Shown in pieces: positions 32,505-33,063 of a stretch of DNA of 33,063 nucleotides; the first letter of the stretch is position 1, and each line of letters opens with the position of its first letter. The stretch is from Deltaproteobacteria bacterium (lineage in GTDB: Bacteria > Desulfobacterota > Desulfobacteria > Desulfobacterales > UBA11574). Below the pieces are notes generated by a model. It did no database searches and was not told the origin of the DNA. It saw nothing but the letters and a program-made list of their open reading frames with translations. The stretch lies in NCBI GenBank assembly GCA_019308685.1, contig JAFDHQ010000005.1:1-33063 (forward strand), in the 5' to 3' direction. A program made the translations under genes and the position numbers.

Positions 32505-33063
32505 TCAATCATTCATCTTTACTTGTTCTTCTATCCAGAAGAACGTCTTCTCTATTCCTACTTTTACGGTTTCCACCCTAAGTTCTTATTAATGAGCCAG
32601 TTATCCGAATTCCTTCCTCTTACACCCAAAGGACCAGGAATGTGCCTCTTGGTCAACTGCTTTCCTGCAATATCCATGACCATATCCGCCAATTGATCAA
32701 TTGTAACCATCTCATCTGAGCCGATATTTACCGGCCCGGTCCAGTCAGAACGCATTAAGCGGATAGTGCCTTCAAGGCATTCATCAATGTATAAAAAAGA
32801 TCTCGTTTGCTTCCCGTCGCCCCAAATCCTTCAAGGCATTCATCAATGTATAAAAAAGATCTCGTTTGCTTCCCGTCGCCCCAAATCTCAATCTCACCTC
32901 CATCCTCTGCCATCGCTACTTTACGGCAGATTGCAGCAGGCGCTTTTTCTCGCCCATCGTTCCAGCTCCCTTCAGGACCAAAGATGTTATGGTAACGGGC
33001 AATGCGCACCTCCATATTGTAATTCCGGTGAAAAGCAAGATACATTCTTTCACTGAATAGCTT
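32505..33063 (-). pseudogene. GDP-mannose 3,5-epimerase-like gene, frameshifted twice, cut by window edge
   Basis: An extended-SDR nucleotide-sugar epimerase most like GDP-mannose 3,5-epimerase: ARYHNIFGPEGSW, REKAPAAICRKV, GDGKQTRSFLYIDECLEG, then PVNIGSDEMVTIDQLADMV, HIPGPLGVRGRNSDN and NLGWKP. The frame continues to the window edge (KLFSERMYLAFH), so only the C-terminal part is here. Two lesions break it. A 59-bp tandem duplication (32769-32887) shifts the frame after YIDECLEG, giving a false stop at 32755. Near 32567-32570 the frame ends at TAA after LGWKP while the +1 frame continues TVKVGIEKTFFWIEEQVKM to a stop at 32507-32505; this fits loss of one ACCG of a tandem pair. Either a decayed gene or assembly/sequencing errors. 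Confidence 0.8.
32769..32887. repeat. 59-bp perfect tandem duplication
   Basis: Positions 32769-32827 are repeated exactly at 32828-32886, with one further matching base. The unit encodes WGDGKQTRSFLYIDECLEG on the minus strand. As 59 is not a multiple of 3, the extra copy shifts the reading frame of the epimerase; removing one copy restores it through to NIGSDEM. Confidence 0.97.

Overview
The window reads as chromosome from an anaerobic, mesophilic Desulfobacterota-type bacterium, probably Desulfobacterales-like and possibly a metagenome contig. This is an inference from gene content: a TAXI-type TRAP transporter, two MoeA paralogues (one fused to a periplasmic-binding-protein-like domain), an AmrS-type radical SAM enzyme, archease/RtcB, EpmA, and intergenic arrays of 7-8 nt 'words'. 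No rRNA, tRNA or CRISPR array was seen, so taxonomy cannot be fixed from the window.

Left part (1-6450). A TRAP transporter for an unknown organic anion (binding protein, then fused 4TM/12TM permease) is followed by a universal stress protein and a secreted DUF1566 protein, all on the plus strand. The binding protein's signal-peptide region carries an in-frame TGA. Facing these on the minus strand are a SAM methyltransferase and an AmrS-type radical SAM enzyme.

Middle (6569-18853). moeA, moeA-PBP, archease and rtcB run in one direction; archease and rtcB abut with no spacer. Converging on them is a minus-strand pair that I cannot assign to a known system: a small helical protein and an 832-residue protein that looks like a protein-kinase-like fold fused to a polytopic membrane domain. 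The large gene has a near-consensus sigma70 promoter and a perfect stem-loop in its leader. Divergent from it are phosphohexomutase and an MFS transporter, then a duplicated Cys4 mini-protein and a receiver-only response regulator on the minus strand.

Right part (19057-33063). A 153 bp MITE-like inverted-repeat element sits just beyond the end of epmA. The rest is an exopolysaccharide locus: a FecR-like surface protein, Wza-type export lipoprotein, ExeA-like ATPase with a periplasmic NTF2-like tail, Wzc-type tyrosine autokinase, TPR/carbohydrate-binding-like protein, O-antigen ligase/polymerase, initiating sugar transferase, and a GDP-mannose 3,5-epimerase-like gene running off the edge. The epimerase is broken by a 59 bp tandem duplication and a second frameshift. 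A plus-strand MNT/HEPN toxin-antitoxin pair is embedded in this locus.

The best candidates for something undescribed are the kinase-like/membrane protein with its small partner, and the three intergenic word arrays (8033-8136, 21248-21412, 28326-28571), which share a design but not a sequence.
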